Source of the DNA: Kitasatospora atroaurantiaca | GTDB taxonomy: Bacteria; Actinomycetota; Actinomycetes; Streptomycetales; Streptomycetaceae | DNA: 64,000 bases | Direction of reading: 5' to 3' | Assembly (NCBI RefSeq): GCF_007828955.1 | Contig: NZ_VIVR01000001.1 | Location: 1,054,001 to 1,118,000 of the forward strand | Shown here: piece by piece, positions 31,319-42,441 of the stretch | Position numbering within the stretch: the first letter of the stretch is position 1 | Layout of the letters: the number at the start of each line of letters is the position of its first letter | The notes under the pieces: generated by a model | The model's database searches: none | What the model was told of the DNA's origin: nothing | What the model saw: only the letters and a program-made list of their open reading frames with translations | Made by a program: the position numbers and the translations under genes

Positions 31319-32587
31319 GGACAGACCCTATGCGAACGACGGCACCAGGAACGTGCTGAACGGCCAGGCGCACACCGTGATCCAGAGCGGGCACATCGAG
31401 CACCTCACCCTGGGGCCGGCTCGCGAGGACCGCATGGCCCTGTCCGGGCTCCCGGCCCGCAGCCGGAGGGCACGCCCTCTACGGGCTCGCCGAGGTGCTG
31501 CGTACGACGGGCCGGCTCCGCGAGGCCGTCGACATCTGCCGCGAGGCCGTGGCGGCTTTCGTCTCCGCCGGCGACCGCGCCGGGGAGGGAAGGGCGACCG
31601 ACCTGCTGGGCCTCTGTCTGCGACAGTCAGGGCGTCTCGACGAGTCGCTCGACGCCTATCGTCGGGCCACCGCCGTCTTCACCGAACTGGACGACCCGAA
31701 AGCCCTCGCCCAGGTCCGCACGCATGTCGGCCTCGTACTGGAGGAGATGGGGCGGGAGGCCGAGGCCCTGCACGAGCACCGGGAGGCGGTCCGGATGCTC
31801 GCGGAGGCGGGTGATCCGGCCCGGGAGGCCGACGCTCTGGGGGCCCTGGGCGAGGCACTCCAGACGGCGGGCCGCCCCGAGGAGGCGGTCGAACTGCACG
31901 CACGGGCGTTCAAGGTGCTCGACTCGCTGGGCGACCACTACTCGGCGAACGGCCAGCGGCGGCTGCACGGCGTCGCGCTGTGGCGGGCGGGGCGGCACGA
32001 GGAGGCCGCGGAGGCACTGGCGCTCACCGTCAGCCTGGCGGGACTCTCCGGCTACCCCCCTGGAGGCCGTGGCGGCGAACAGCTACGGCCTGGTCCTGCA
32101 CGACCTCGACAGGCTCGACGAGGCCGTCGAGGTGTACCGCCACGGCGTCGCCCTCTGCGAGGCGACGAACGACCACCACCTCCGCGGCGTCCTCCTGGTC
32201 AACCTCGCCGGCTCACTGAACGCCGCCTCGGACGATTCGGACGAGGCCATCGCAACCTGGCTGGAGGGCGCCGAGTTCCTCATCGCCACCGACGACCACG
32301 GCAACGCCCTCGTGGTCCTCGGCAACCTCGCCGACGGGCTGGAACTGGCGGAGCGGTACGAGGAGGCGGTGGCCGTCCGGACCAGGGCGGCCGAGGCCGC
32401 CGCCCTGACGGAGGACGGGCGGACCGAGGCCCTGGCCCTGCGCCGACTCGCGGCAGCGCTCCGGCTCGCCGGGAACGGGGACGCGGCGGTCGCTGCGTAC
32501 ACGAGGGCCGCCGACGCGTACGCCGAGGCCGGGGACGGGACGGGTGAGGCCGAGGTGCGGGCCGAACTGGCCGCGCTGCTCCGGTAG
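31311..32587 (+). pseudogene. Degraded NB-ARC/TPR-type protein: internal deletion and frameshift
   Basis: Three frames encode one broken gene. From ATG 31311/31317 (ribosome site GGAAGGGAGGA) come the N-terminal tag RNVLNGQAHTVIQSGHIEHL and MALSGLPA, which in related streptomycete proteins precedes a FTGR motif and an NB-ARC ATPase. Here it jumps after about 50 codons into TPR repeats in another frame (GHALYGLAEVLRTTGRLREA), so an ATPase domain of roughly 1 kb is missing. A second shift at a run of six C (32055-32060) moves to a third frame, which continues TPRs (LEAVAANSYGLVLHDLDRLD) to the stop at 32587; five C would restore the frame. The C-run could be an assembly error, but the missing domain could not. 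Confidence 0.75.
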
Positions 32588-32595
32588 GTGAGCTC

Positions 32596-33210
32596 TCAGC
32601 CGTTCGTTCGGAGCGGCCGGGCCGGGGAGCCCACCACCACCGTCCCCGCCTCGACGTCCCGGGTGACCACGGCTGCCGCGCCGACGAACGCCGCGCGGCC
32701 CAGCTTGCGGCCCTGGAGGACCACGGCGTTGCTGCCGACCGTCACACCGTCCTCCAGGAGCACCGAGCCCGAGACGTTGCCGCCCGGGTAGACCGTCACC
32801 CGGTCCCCCAGGACGCTGTCGTGGCCGACGGTCGCGTTGTAGTGCACCTGGCTGTGAGCGCCGATCCGGACGCTGCTGGAGACGTACGCCCCGCCCATCA
32901 CCAGGCAGCCGGGCCCGAGTTCGGTCTCCGGGGCGACGATCGCCCGGGGGTGGACCAACGTTCCGGGCCGGCCGCCGAGCCCGTCCAGCAGGGCTGCCAG
33001 CCGCAGCCGTACCGCCGGGTCGGCGATGCCGATCAGGTACGTGCTGCCGGGTGGCAGCTGATCGGGTGCCAGGACGGGCAGGCCGCGTACGGTGCCGCCC
33101 TGCGCCCCGTCGTCGAGGAACCCGGCCACCGGTACGCCTGCCGCGATCGCGGTGTCCAGGGCCTCACGGCCGACGCCGCCGGCGCCGGCGATCCACAGTT
33201 CTTCTGGCAT
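32596..33210 (-). CDS. PglD-like sugar O/N-acetyltransferase
   Basis: 204 aa. N-terminal Rossmann-like domain (ELWIAGAGGVGREALDTAIA, residues 3-23; DDG near 40) followed by hexapeptide left-handed beta-helix repeats (about 85-190: VHPRAIVAPETELGPGCLVM, HYNATVGHDSVLGDRV with the catalytic-type His). This is the PglD/NeuD/PerB layout; PglD acetylates UDP-4-amino-sugars with acetyl-CoA, for bacillosamine. Last gene of the minus-strand glycan operon, after a strong hairpin following the PglC-like gene. Confidence 0.85.
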   Translation of the reverse strand: MPEELWIAGAGGVGREALDTAIAAGVPVAGFLDDGAQGGTVRGLPVLAPDQLPPGSTYLIGIADPAVRLRLAALLDGLGGRPGTLVHPRAIVAPETELGPGCLVMGGAYVSSSVRIGAHSQVHYNATVGHDSVLGDRVTVYPGGNVSGSVLLEDGVTVGSNAVVLQGRKLGRAAFVGAAAVVTRDVEAGTVVVGSPARPLRTNG

Positions 33211-33223
33211 TCGCTCATCCTCT

Positions 33224-33253
33224 CAGGCGCCGGGGCCGTGACCCCGGCGCCTG
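33224..33253. terminator. Hairpin between the PglC-like and PglD-like genes
   Basis: CAGGCGCCGGGG at 33224-33235 pairs with CCCCGGCGCCTG at 33242-33253 around a 6-nt loop. It lies in the 51-bp gap between the stop of the sugar transferase (33262) and the start of the acetyltransferase (33210). It may be a partial terminator that lowers expression of the last gene. Confidence 0.7.
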
Positions 33254-33261
33254 ATGGCAGG

Positions 33262-33927
33262 TCAGGAAGCCTCCTCCACCACCACGGGCTGCGCCAGGCG
33301 CGAGCCGGTGGCCTGCCGGGGCAGGCGGATCGGGGTGACGGTGGCCGCCTCGGCGGGGACGGGGAAGCCCGGGTTGACGCCACCGGCCGCCGTGATCCCG
33401 GCCGGGCGCAGCAGGACCTTGACGGTGAGGGCGAGGATCCGCAGGTCCAGCGCCAGGGACCGGTGGGCGATGTACCAGAGGTCGAGTTCGATGCGTTCGG
33501 GCCAGGTGATGGAGTTACGGCCCCTGACCTGGGCCCAGCCGGTCAGGCCCGGCCGGATGGCGAGGCGCCCGCGCTGCTCGGGCGAGTAGTGGACGACCTG
33601 CTCGGGCAGGGTCGGGCGGGGCCCGATCACGCCCATCTCGCCGCGCGCCACGTTCCACAGCTGCGGCAGCTCGTCGAGGCTGGTCTTGCGGAGCAGGGCG
33701 CCCAGCCGGGTGATCCGGGGGGCGTCCGGTTCCTCGGGGAAACGTTTGTCCCGCATGGTGCGGAACTTGAGGATCTCGAACTCCTTGCCTGCTCGTCCGG
33801 TCCTGGTCTGACGGAAGATCACCGGTCCGCCCATGGTGCAGCGGACCATCAACGCGATCACCAGACCGAGCGGGATCGCGATGATCCCGGCCAGCGAGGT
33901 GACCACGAGGTCCCCCCCTCGTTTCAT
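33262..33927 (-). CDS. PglC-like phosphoglycosyltransferase (bacterial sugar transferase)
   Basis: 221 aa, the monotopic PglC/WcaJ catalytic domain with one N-terminal hydrophobic re-entrant helix (VVTSLAGIIAIPLGLVIALM). Family motifs: FEILKFRTMRD (with the catalytic DE-like pair further on), TSLDELPQLWNVARGEMGVI and GPRPTLPEQV, then GLTGWAQVRGRN. It transfers a sugar-1-phosphate from a nucleotide sugar to undecaprenyl phosphate, starting lipid-linked glycan synthesis. It lacks the large N-terminal domain of WbaP types, so it is minimal. C-terminal extra 40 residues are of unknown role. In operon with a glycosyltransferase (33960) and a deacetylase (35119). Confidence 0.9.
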   Translation of the reverse strand: MKRGGDLVVTSLAGIIAIPLGLVIALMVRCTMGGPVIFRQTRTGRAGKEFEILKFRTMRDKRFPEEPDAPRITRLGALLRKTSLDELPQLWNVARGEMGVIGPRPTLPEQVVHYSPEQRGRLAIRPGLTGWAQVRGRNSITWPERIELDLWYIAHRSLALDLRILALTVKVLLRPAGITAAGGVNPGFPVPAEAATVTPIRLPRQATGSRLAQPVVVEEAS

Positions 33928-33959
33928 TTCTCCCCCAGCAGTGTGGTGTGGTGGGCGGC

Positions 33960-35126
33960 TCAGCCGACCAGCCAGGGCAATCGCTTCGCCCTGGCCACGG
34001 CCGCGTAGGTCTCCAGCGAGACCCGGGCGACCGCCCGTTGGTCGAATTGCTCCAGGGCCCGGCGGCGGGCCGCCGTGCCCAGCTGCTCGCGCAGGGCCGG
34101 CTCGGTGAGGAGCCGGTCGAGCGCTGTGGTGAGGGCCCGGGCGTCGCCGGGTGGGGCGAGCAGCAGGTGCTCGCCGTGGGTGCCGATCTCGCGACAGCCG
34201 CGAATGTCGCTGAGCACCATCGGCAGCCCACTGGCGGCCGCCTCCATGGCGGACCGTGAGAACCCCTCCCGGTAGGAGGGGAGTACGAAGACGTCCAGGG
34301 CGGCGTAGATGTCCGGCATGTCGGCGCGGCTGCCCAGGAACTCGACGCCGCCGAGCTCGGTGGCCAGGGCGTCCGCCTTGTCCGGGTCGTCCGGGCCGAC
34401 CCAGACGAAGCGCGCTTTGCCCGCGAGGGCGCGAGCCGCCTCGGCGTACTCCCTGATGCCCTTCTCGGCGACCCGGCGGCCGACCCCGGCGACCAGCAAC
34501 TCGTCGTCGGCAACGCCGAGTTCGGCCCGTATCAGGGCGCGGTCGGCGGCTTCGAACCTGGTCAGGTCGACACCGTTGCCCACCACCCGGGAGCGGTGGG
34601 CCGGCACGGCCCGCGCCAGCGTCCTGCGGTCCTCGCCGTTCTGGTACAGCTCGGCGTGCGAGAAGCGCCCGGCGAGAGCCTCGGCGCCGAGCACGAACGC
34701 CCGCTTGGCGAACGGGTCGTGGGCCTGCGCCCAGAGCCCGTGGCAGGTGTTGACCACCACCGGCACGCGGGCCGCCCGGCCGAGGATCCGCCCCAGCACA
34801 CCGGTCTTGGGGTTGTGGGTGTGCAGCACGTCGGGCCGGATGCGGCGCAGGACGGCGAGCAGCTCCCGCCCGGCGGCGGCGTCCGCGCGCGGCTGCCAGG
34901 CCCTGGTCAGGGCGTTCAGCGGCTCGTGCCGGACGCCGATCGCCTCCAGCTGGGGCACGTACGGGCCCGGGGCACTGATGCCGTAGGTCTCGAACCCGGC
35001 CTCGACGTCGACGCGCAGTTCGGTCGCGAGCAGCAGCTGCAGGCTCATGTCGACTGTGGTCAGGTGGGCGACGCGCAGCGGTCGTCCGCCCGGGCCGCGC
35101 AGTCTCGGGGCGGGGGTCTCAGGCAC
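33960..35126 (-). CDS. Glycosyltransferase family 4 (GT-B)
   Basis: 388 aa from a GTG at 35126 that overlaps the deacetylase stop by 8 bp. Two Rossmann domains: N-terminal acceptor domain (residues about 17-185, with DVLHTHNPKTGVLGRILGRA) and C-terminal donor domain (VAGVGRRVAEKGIREYAEAA; LPSYREGFSRSAMEAAASGL with the EX7E nucleotide-sugar motif, E-GFSRSAM-E). Retaining GT4 enzymes add hexoses to lipid-linked oligosaccharides in the cytoplasm. Similar to WbpH/PglA-like enzymes that act right after PglC, which fits the next gene in the operon. Confidence 0.88.
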   Translation of the reverse strand: MPETPAPRLRGPGGRPLRVAHLTTVDMSLQLLLATELRVDVEAGFETYGISAPGPYVPQLEAIGVRHEPLNALTRAWQPRADAAAGRELLAVLRRIRPDVLHTHNPKTGVLGRILGRAARVPVVVNTCHGLWAQAHDPFAKRAFVLGAEALAGRFSHAELYQNGEDRRTLARAVPAHRSRVVGNGVDLTRFEAADRALIRAELGVADDELLVAGVGRRVAEKGIREYAEAARALAGKARFVWVGPDDPDKADALATELGGVEFLGSRADMPDIYAALDVFVLPSYREGFSRSAMEAAASGLPMVLSDIRGCREIGTHGEHLLLAPPGDARALTTALDRLLTEPALREQLGTAARRRALEQFDQRAVARVSLETYAAVARAKRLPWLVG

Positions 35127-35961
35127 GGGCCCCCACCGCCTTGGCGGTGGCGACGATCCGGGCGTACGCGCGCTCGGGGATCAGCCTCCCGTACAGCTTG
35201 GCGCGGAAGAAGTCGATCGGGTCGGTCCGGCGGACGGGCACCCGGCACAGCCGCACCGGGTCGAAGCCGGGCGTGTTGCGGCCGACCTCGCCGGTCGCCG
35301 CGGTCCGGAAACGGGCGCGCAGCGCGGGCTCCATGTGCGGGACGGGCACGCCCCAGGTGTACGCGTAGTGCTTCGGCCGGGTGCCGAGGTGCTGCTCGAC
35401 GTCGTCGTTGCAGGCGTCCAGCTCGGCGGTGCTGAGCAACTGCGGGCGGGCGTGGCTGCGGGTGTGGTTGGCGACGGTGCAGAGACCGGAGTCGGTCATC
35501 TCCCTGAGCTGCTCCCAGCTGAGGCCGGGTGCGCCCGCACCCTTGGCGGTGGAGCCCTCCCAGCGCATCTCGCCGCCGACGTGGCCGCTGGCCAGGTAGA
35601 CGGTGAACGGCAGGGCGCGCTCCTTGAGCAGCGGCCAGGCGTTCTCGTGGACGTCCGCGAAGCCGTCGTCGAAGGTGAGCACGGTGCTCGGGGTGCGGCG
35701 ATGGGCCTGCAGCCGGTCGGCGGCCTCGTCCAGGCTGACCACCCGGCCGGGCGGGAGCTCGGCGAGCAGATCGACCTGGGCGGTGAAGTCTGCCGTGGAC
35801 ACGTCGAGTTCATCGGCGGAGCCGCCACCGACGCGGTGGTAGATGAGCACCGTGGCGCCCTCGCCGGGGCTGCTCCCGGCGGCACGGGCAAGCTGCCGCT
35901 TGACCTTGGACCTGATACCGCCGGACCTGATGCCGCCGTCGACAGGGACGGTCGTACCCAC
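35119..35961 (-). CDS. Polysaccharide deacetylase (NodB/CE4-like)
   Basis: 280 aa, no clear signal peptide. The NodB motifs are visible: TFDDGFADVHENAWPLL (TFDDG, Asp catalytic pair) at about 95-111 and VANHTRSHARPQLL (H-x3-H-like metal motif) at about 170. YAYTWGVPVPHMEP corresponds to motif 3. CE4 enzymes remove N- or O-acetyl groups from glycans; absence of a signal sequence suggests a cytoplasmic, lipid-linked or unusual exported substrate. First gene of the glycan operon, overlapping the next gene by 8 bp. Confidence 0.85.
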   Translation of the reverse strand: MGTTVPVDGGIRSGGIRSKVKRQLARAAGSSPGEGATVLIYHRVGGGSADELDVSTADFTAQVDLLAELPPGRVVSLDEAADRLQAHRRTPSTVLTFDDGFADVHENAWPLLKERALPFTVYLASGHVGGEMRWEGSTAKGAGAPGLSWEQLREMTDSGLCTVANHTRSHARPQLLSTAELDACNDDVEQHLGTRPKHYAYTWGVPVPHMEPALRARFRTAATGEVGRNTPGFDPVRLCRVPVRRTDPIDFFRAKLYGRLIPERAYARIVATAKAVGARA

Positions 35962-36099
35962 GGTTCCCCCCTCTGCGGCACCCTCCCCGGCGCCGCCAAG
36001 TGGCCTTGCGCCCGGCGGCAGTTGCCGTGCCGAGCGAGACTCACCCTAGGGGGAACTGTGGGGCTGTTGCCCCGAAATTGTGAAAGAAGCGCGGAGATA

Positions 36100-36114
36100 G
36101 GCCGAAAATCGGCC
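36100..36114. promoter_or_regulatory. Palindrome upstream of the deacetylase-led glycan operon
   Basis: GGCCGAAAATCGGCC (6-bp arms, AAA centre) lies about 140 bp upstream of the deacetylase start, with a second small hairpin GGGGC-TGTT-GCCCC at 36060-36073. The surrounding sequence (GAAATTGTGAAAGAA) is relatively AT-rich, as expected for a promoter. Possible operator; function not shown. Confidence 0.35.
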
Positions 36115-36160
36115 GGTCGGATCGTCTGTGTCCATCGGGTGGACGGAACTGTCCGTTCGG

Positions 36161-36421
36161 CTACAGCGCGGCGCCCCGGCCGGGACGGAACCGCGCGAAG
36201 GCCACCCGGACGAGCAGCAGCACCCCGGCCGCCAGGCAGCCCGCCACCGCCATCGCCCACGCCGGGCCGTCCGTGTCCGGGACCGCGACCGCGATCAGAA
36301 TCCCCGCGGCGATGCACGCCGCCCCGACGGCGGTCAGCAGCAGCTGGTGCCGGTGCAGGGCGCAGCCGCTCCACAGCCGTGCCGTCCGGATGCCCGTTCG
36401 ATCACGTTGCGTCTCTCCCAT
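36161..36421 (-). CDS. Small two-helix membrane protein
   Basis: 86 aa from an ATG at 36421. Polar N-terminus (MGETQRDRTGIRTARLWSGC) followed by two hydrophobic segments (LLLTAVGAACIAAGILIAVA and AWAMAVAGCLAAGVLLLVRV) and an arginine-rich end. No motif beyond this; unknown function. It lies between the divergent deacetylase genes and may be expressed from its own promoter. Confidence 0.6.
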   Translation of the reverse strand: MGETQRDRTGIRTARLWSGCALHRHQLLLTAVGAACIAAGILIAVAVPDTDGPAWAMAVAGCLAAGVLLLVRVAFARFRPGRGAAL

Positions 36422-36727
36422 GGGACCCACGGTATACCTCGGCGGCGCGGCACGTCGGGCCCGACGGCGTGCTCCGGCGCGCCCCACAGACCTTCCGTGC
36501 GCCGCCGCGAAAACGCGCCGACTGCCGTACAACCATCCGTGGGGAGTAGTGGTCTCCCTTACATCGAACGATCCAGCACCAAGCACAGAACCGTCCACGG
36601 CGCGGGTTGGGAGTCCCCGCCGTCGGCCGGAGAACCAGGGGGCGGAGCCGCCGCGCCCCGGTGTCGGAGGCCGGCCACGGCTCTCCGGCGGTACCGCCAC
36701 GCCGCACCGGCGACCGAGGGGGGAACC
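36422..36727. other. 306-bp intergenic region before the second deacetylase
   Basis: No gene. The part 36585-36727 is GC-rich and highly structured (for example GGCGGAGCCGCC near 36650), ending in GAGGGGGGAACC before the GTG start. A structured 5' leader is possible but I could not match it to a known riboswitch. Confidence 0.3.
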
Positions 36728-37711
36728 GTGCCGCATTCCGATTCCACGACCATCAGCAGCCCACCGCAGACCACCGTCCCGAGCCCGCCGCCCGAGCGCG
36801 ACCGGGGCGGCTGGCTGCGGTTCGCGCCCGTCCAGCCGCTGTTCCGGGCCAGGGCCGCACAGCGGCTGGCCGTCCTCGCGTACCACGGGGTGACCGACCC
36901 CAGCTCCTTCGGCGCCCAGCTCGACCGGCTGCGGCGGCTGGCCACACCGGTGTCGCTGCAGGCGGTGGAGCGGGCGATCTCGGAGGGCCGGCCGCTGCCG
37001 CCGCGCAGCGTGCTGATCACCTTCGACGACGCCGACCGTACGGTGCTGACGCATGCGCTGCCCGCGCTGGCGGCGCGCAGGATCCCGGCGGCGGCCTTCG
37101 TGATCGCCGAGCTGATCGGCACGGACCGGCCGTTCTGGTGGCACGAGGCCGCGTTCCTCGCCAGGCACGGCGGCCAGGCGCGCTCGCTGCCGTCCCACGG
37201 CCGGCCGGAGCAGCTGCTGGCCCGGCTCAAGGCCCTGCCCGACCCGGACCGCCGGCGCAGCCTGCACGAGCTGCGGGTGAGTGCGTACCGCCGTCCGCCC
37301 TGTCAGGAGCAGCTCGGCCCGGACGACCTGCGGGCGCTGCGGGCCGCCCAGGTGGCGATCGGCAACCACACCCTGGGTCACCCCTGCCTCAGCCGCTGCG
37401 ACGATTCCACCGTGCACGCGGAGATCGCGGGGGCGCACCTGGCCCTCACCCAGTGGCTGGGCGAGGCACCGACCGCATTCGCCTACCCCAACGGCGGCTT
37501 CGACCCGCGGGCGGACTCCGTGCTCCGCCAGCTCGGCTACCGGCTCGGGTTCCTGTCGGACCACCGGCTCGGGCCCCGGCTGCCCGCCCATCCGCTGCGG
37601 ATCAGCCGCCTGCAGGTCGACTCGACGACCAGCACCCGCCGCTTCGACACGATCCTGTCCGGGCTGGAACCGGCCGTACAGCGCTGGCGGGGCCGGCCGG
37701 GCACGGACTGA
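36728..37711 (+). CDS. Polysaccharide deacetylase family protein
   Basis: 327 aa from a GTG at 36728 after GGGGGGAA. NodB-like motifs: VLITFDDADRTVLTHALPAL (TFDD motif, about residues 98-117), IGNHTLGHPCLSR (H-x3-H, about 216-228) and FAYPNGGFDPRAD. LAVLAYHGV near residue 48 is the common start of the fold. No signal peptide or membrane segment is visible, but an N-terminal 40-residue Ser/Pro-rich tail is present. Such proteins trim acetyl groups from surface glycans. Followed by a terminator at 37788. Confidence 0.85.
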   Translation: MPHSDSTTISSPPQTTVPSPPPERDRGGWLRFAPVQPLFRARAAQRLAVLAYHGVTDPSSFGAQLDRLRRLATPVSLQAVERAISEGRPLPPRSVLITFDDADRTVLTHALPALAARRIPAAAFVIAELIGTDRPFWWHEAAFLARHGGQARSLPSHGRPEQLLARLKALPDPDRRRSLHELRVSAYRRPPCQEQLGPDDLRALRAAQVAIGNHTLGHPCLSRCDDSTVHAEIAGAHLALTQWLGEAPTAFAYPNGGFDPRADSVLRQLGYRLGFLSDHRLGPRLPAHPLRISRLQVDSTTSTRRFDTILSGLEPAVQRWRGRPGTD

Positions 37712-37719
37712 CCCAGGGC

Positions 37720-37830
37720 GTCCGCCGGTAGGTGAGACGGCGGGCCGGCCACAGGGCGCGGGGCTCTGCTTGACGAACTGCCTGCGCGAGGCGGAAGGCA
37801 ACGGCCTGTTGCCTTCCGCCTCGTCGCGCG
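37720..37830. terminator. Terminator hairpin within a diverged intergenic repeat
   Basis: GAGGCGGAAGGCAAC at 37788-37802 pairs perfectly with GTTGCCTTCCGCCTC at 37808-37822 (15-bp stem, 5-nt loop). Upstream pieces GTCCGCCGGTAGGT (37720) and CAGGGCGCGGGG (about 37752) match the palindromic repeat family seen elsewhere, so this is a diverged copy acting as terminator after the deacetylase gene. Confidence 0.75.
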
Positions 37831-37982
37831 TACCGGCCTCGACCCGCATGCGCCGGCCACGCCGTACCGCTGGCATGCCGAAGTGAAGGAGAACCAGACG
37901 TCCTGCTCGAAGCTTGGTTAGATCGAGCCAGGCGACGTCGACGGAGACCGCGAAGGCGGCCCGCCCAACGGATGGAGACACG

Positions 37983-40388
<2,406 letters not shown>

Positions 40389-40432
40389 CCGAGGTGATCG
40401 ATGGCCCACCTGCCGGCGGACGCTTTCAGACG

Positions 40433-41212
40433 TCAGACGGCGGGTACGGGGCCGGAGATCAGGCGGCCCTCGGCGTACCGGGCCGCCGCGGCGTGGAGGG
40501 CGGAGACCCGGCCGCTGTGCAGGACGGTGAGGCGGGCCGCGCCCTGGGAACCGGCGGCGTCGCCGATCCTGCGCAGCGCCTGGGCGGCGACGGCGCCCGC
40601 CGAGCCGTGGAAGACGAGGTCCGGGCTCGCGATGCCGCTCACGGCGGCCCGGATCCGGTCCTCGACCAGTTCGTAGTGGGTGCAGCCGAGCACGATGGCG
40701 TCCGTCCCGGCGGGTGTCCTGGCCGCGGCGTCGGCGACGGCCGCCTGCACGGCCGCCTCGTCCCCGCGCTCGACCGCGTCGGCGAGCCCCGGGCAGGCCA
40801 CCTCGGTGACCTCGGCCGCGCCGCCGAACTCGCTGATCAGCCCACGCTGGTACGGGCTGCCCGTGGTGGCGGGGGTGGCCCAGATCGCGACCCGGCCGCC
40901 GCGGGCCGCGGCCGGCTTGATCGCCGGAACGGTGCCGATCACCGGCAGCCCGGGCTCCAGCTCGGCCCGCAGGGTCTCCAGGCCGTGCACGGAGGCGGTG
41001 TTGCAGGCGATCACCAGGGCGTCCGGGCGGTGGGCGGCGGCGGCCCGGGCGCAGGCGAGCGCGTGGTCGGCGATGTCCTCCGGGGTTCGGGGGCCCCAGG
41101 GCATGCCGTCCGGGTCCGAGGAGAGCACCAGATCGACGTCGGGCCGGAGGCGTCGCAGGGCCGCTGCGGCCGGGAGCAGTCCGATGCCGGAGTCCACCAG
41201 TGCGATCTTCAC
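40433..41212 (-). CDS. murI: Glutamate racemase family protein
   Basis: 259 aa from a GTG at 41212. Hallmarks of MurI: ALVDSGIGLLPAAAALRRL at the N-terminus, the two catalytic cysteines in VIACNTASVHGL and VLGCTHYELVED. It interconverts L- and D-glutamate for peptidoglycan. Actinomycetes usually have one MurI of this type elsewhere; a second Asp/Glu racemase-family member here could act on another substrate. It is convergent with the UvrA-like gene and divergent from the HpnB-like gene. Gene symbol used in the family sense. Confidence 0.85.
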   Translation of the reverse strand: MKIALVDSGIGLLPAAAALRRLRPDVDLVLSSDPDGMPWGPRTPEDIADHALACARAAAAHRPDALVIACNTASVHGLETLRAELEPGLPVIGTVPAIKPAAARGGRVAIWATPATTGSPYQRGLISEFGGAAEVTEVACPGLADAVERGDEAAVQAAVADAAARTPAGTDAIVLGCTHYELVEDRIRAAVSGIASPDLVFHGSAGAVAAQALRRIGDAAGSQGAARLTVLHSGRVSALHAAAARYAEGRLISGPVPAV

Positions 41213-41281
41213 AGGGGACGACTTTACTGCACCCCGCCCCGCCGACCGCTCTACGGCGGGGCGGTACGGCAGACTGCCGGG

Positions 41282-42418
41282 GTGACCGTGCTGCTCTGGC
41301 TCTCGGCCCTGTCCCTCCTCAGCTGGCTGTGGCTGACCTTCTGCCAGGGGTTCTTCTGGCGCACCGACCAGCGGCTTCCGCCGCGCCGGCCGCCGGCCCG
41401 GTGGCCGGAGGTCGTGATCGTGGTGCCGGCCCGGGACGAGGCCGAGGTGCTGCCGGTGAGCCTGCCGAGCCTGCTGACCCAGCACTACCCGGGCCGGGCG
41501 CGGGTGATCCTGGTCGACGACCACAGCAGCGACGGCACCGGCGCGCTGGCCGAGCGGCTCGGCACCGCCGCCGCCCTGCCGCTCACCGTGACCACCCCTC
41601 CCCCGCTGCCGCCGGACTGGACCGGGAAGCTCTGGGCGCTGCGGCACGGCGTCGAGCTGGCCGGGCAGACCGAGTACCTGCTGCTCACCGACGCCGACAT
41701 CGCCCACCGGCCCGACTCGCTCGCCGAGCTGGTCGCCGCCGCCGAGAGCAACGGGCTCGACCTGGTCTCGCAGATGGCCCGGCTGCGGGTGGTGACGGGC
41801 TGGGAGCGGCTGATCGTCCCGGCGTTCGTGTACTTCTTCGCGCAGCTGTACCCCTTCCGTTGGAGCAACCGCCCCGGCTCCCGTACGGCGGCCGCGGCGG
41901 GCGGCTGCTCGGTGGTGCGGCGCGAGGCGCTGGAACGGGCCGGCGGGGTCGCGGCGATCCGGGGCGCGGTGATCGACGACGTCTCACTGGCCCGCGCGGT
42001 GAAGACCTCGGGCGGCCGGATCTGGCTCGGCCTGGCGGAGCAGGTGGACAGCGTGCGCCCGTACCCCCGGCTGGCCCAGCTCTGGCGGATGGTCTCGCGC
42101 AGCGCGTACGCCCAGCTGCGGCACTCGCCGCTGCTGCTGGTGGGCACCGTGCTCGGGCTGTCGGTGGTCTACCTGGTGCCGCCGGTGGCGACGGTGGTCG
42201 GCCTGGCCGCGGGGTGGCCCGCGGTGGCGGCGACCGGCGCGTCGGCGTGGGCGCTGATGGCCGGGACCTTCCTGCCGATGCTGCGGTACTACCGGCAGCC
42301 GGCCTGGGCGGCGCTGCTGCTGCCGTTCACGGCCTTCCTCTACCTCCTGATGACGGTGGACTCGGCGGTGCAGCACTGGCGCGGGCGGGGAGCCTCCTGG
42401 AAAGGCCGGACATACTGA
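41282..42418 (+). CDS. HpnB-like family 2 glycosyltransferase
   Basis: 378 aa from a GTG at 41282. One N-terminal membrane helix (LLWLSALSLLSWLWLTF), a GT-A catalytic domain (VVIVVPARDEAEVLPVSLPS; VDDHSSDGT; LLLTDADIAHRP with DxD-like Asp pair; VIDDVSLARAVKTSGG), and three or four C-terminal helices (LLLVGTVLGLSVVYLV and following) ending HWRGRGASWKGRTY. This organisation and ending match hopene-associated glycosyltransferase HpnB, which glycosylates hopanoids or another lipid acceptor. Followed closely by a methyltransferase gene (23 bp). Confidence 0.78.
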   Translation: MTVLLWLSALSLLSWLWLTFCQGFFWRTDQRLPPRRPPARWPEVVIVVPARDEAEVLPVSLPSLLTQHYPGRARVILVDDHSSDGTGALAERLGTAAALPLTVTTPPPLPPDWTGKLWALRHGVELAGQTEYLLLTDADIAHRPDSLAELVAAAESNGLDLVSQMARLRVVTGWERLIVPAFVYFFAQLYPFRWSNRPGSRTAAAAGGCSVVRREALERAGGVAAIRGAVIDDVSLARAVKTSGGRIWLGLAEQVDSVRPYPRLAQLWRMVSRSAYAQLRHSPLLLVGTVLGLSVVYLVPPVATVVGLAAGWPAVAATGASAWALMAGTFLPMLRYYRQPAWAALLLPFTAFLYLLMTVDSAVQHWRGRGASWKGRTY

Positions 42419-42441
42419 CCGAACTGCGCCACACTGAGGCG

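Noticed and set aside
36585..36727. c-di-AMP (ydaO-type) riboswitch before the second deacetylase
   Set aside because: Some G-rich and GAGAACCA-like segments are present, but the conserved downstream GGGUGAAU-like block is not found; a covariance-model search would be needed.
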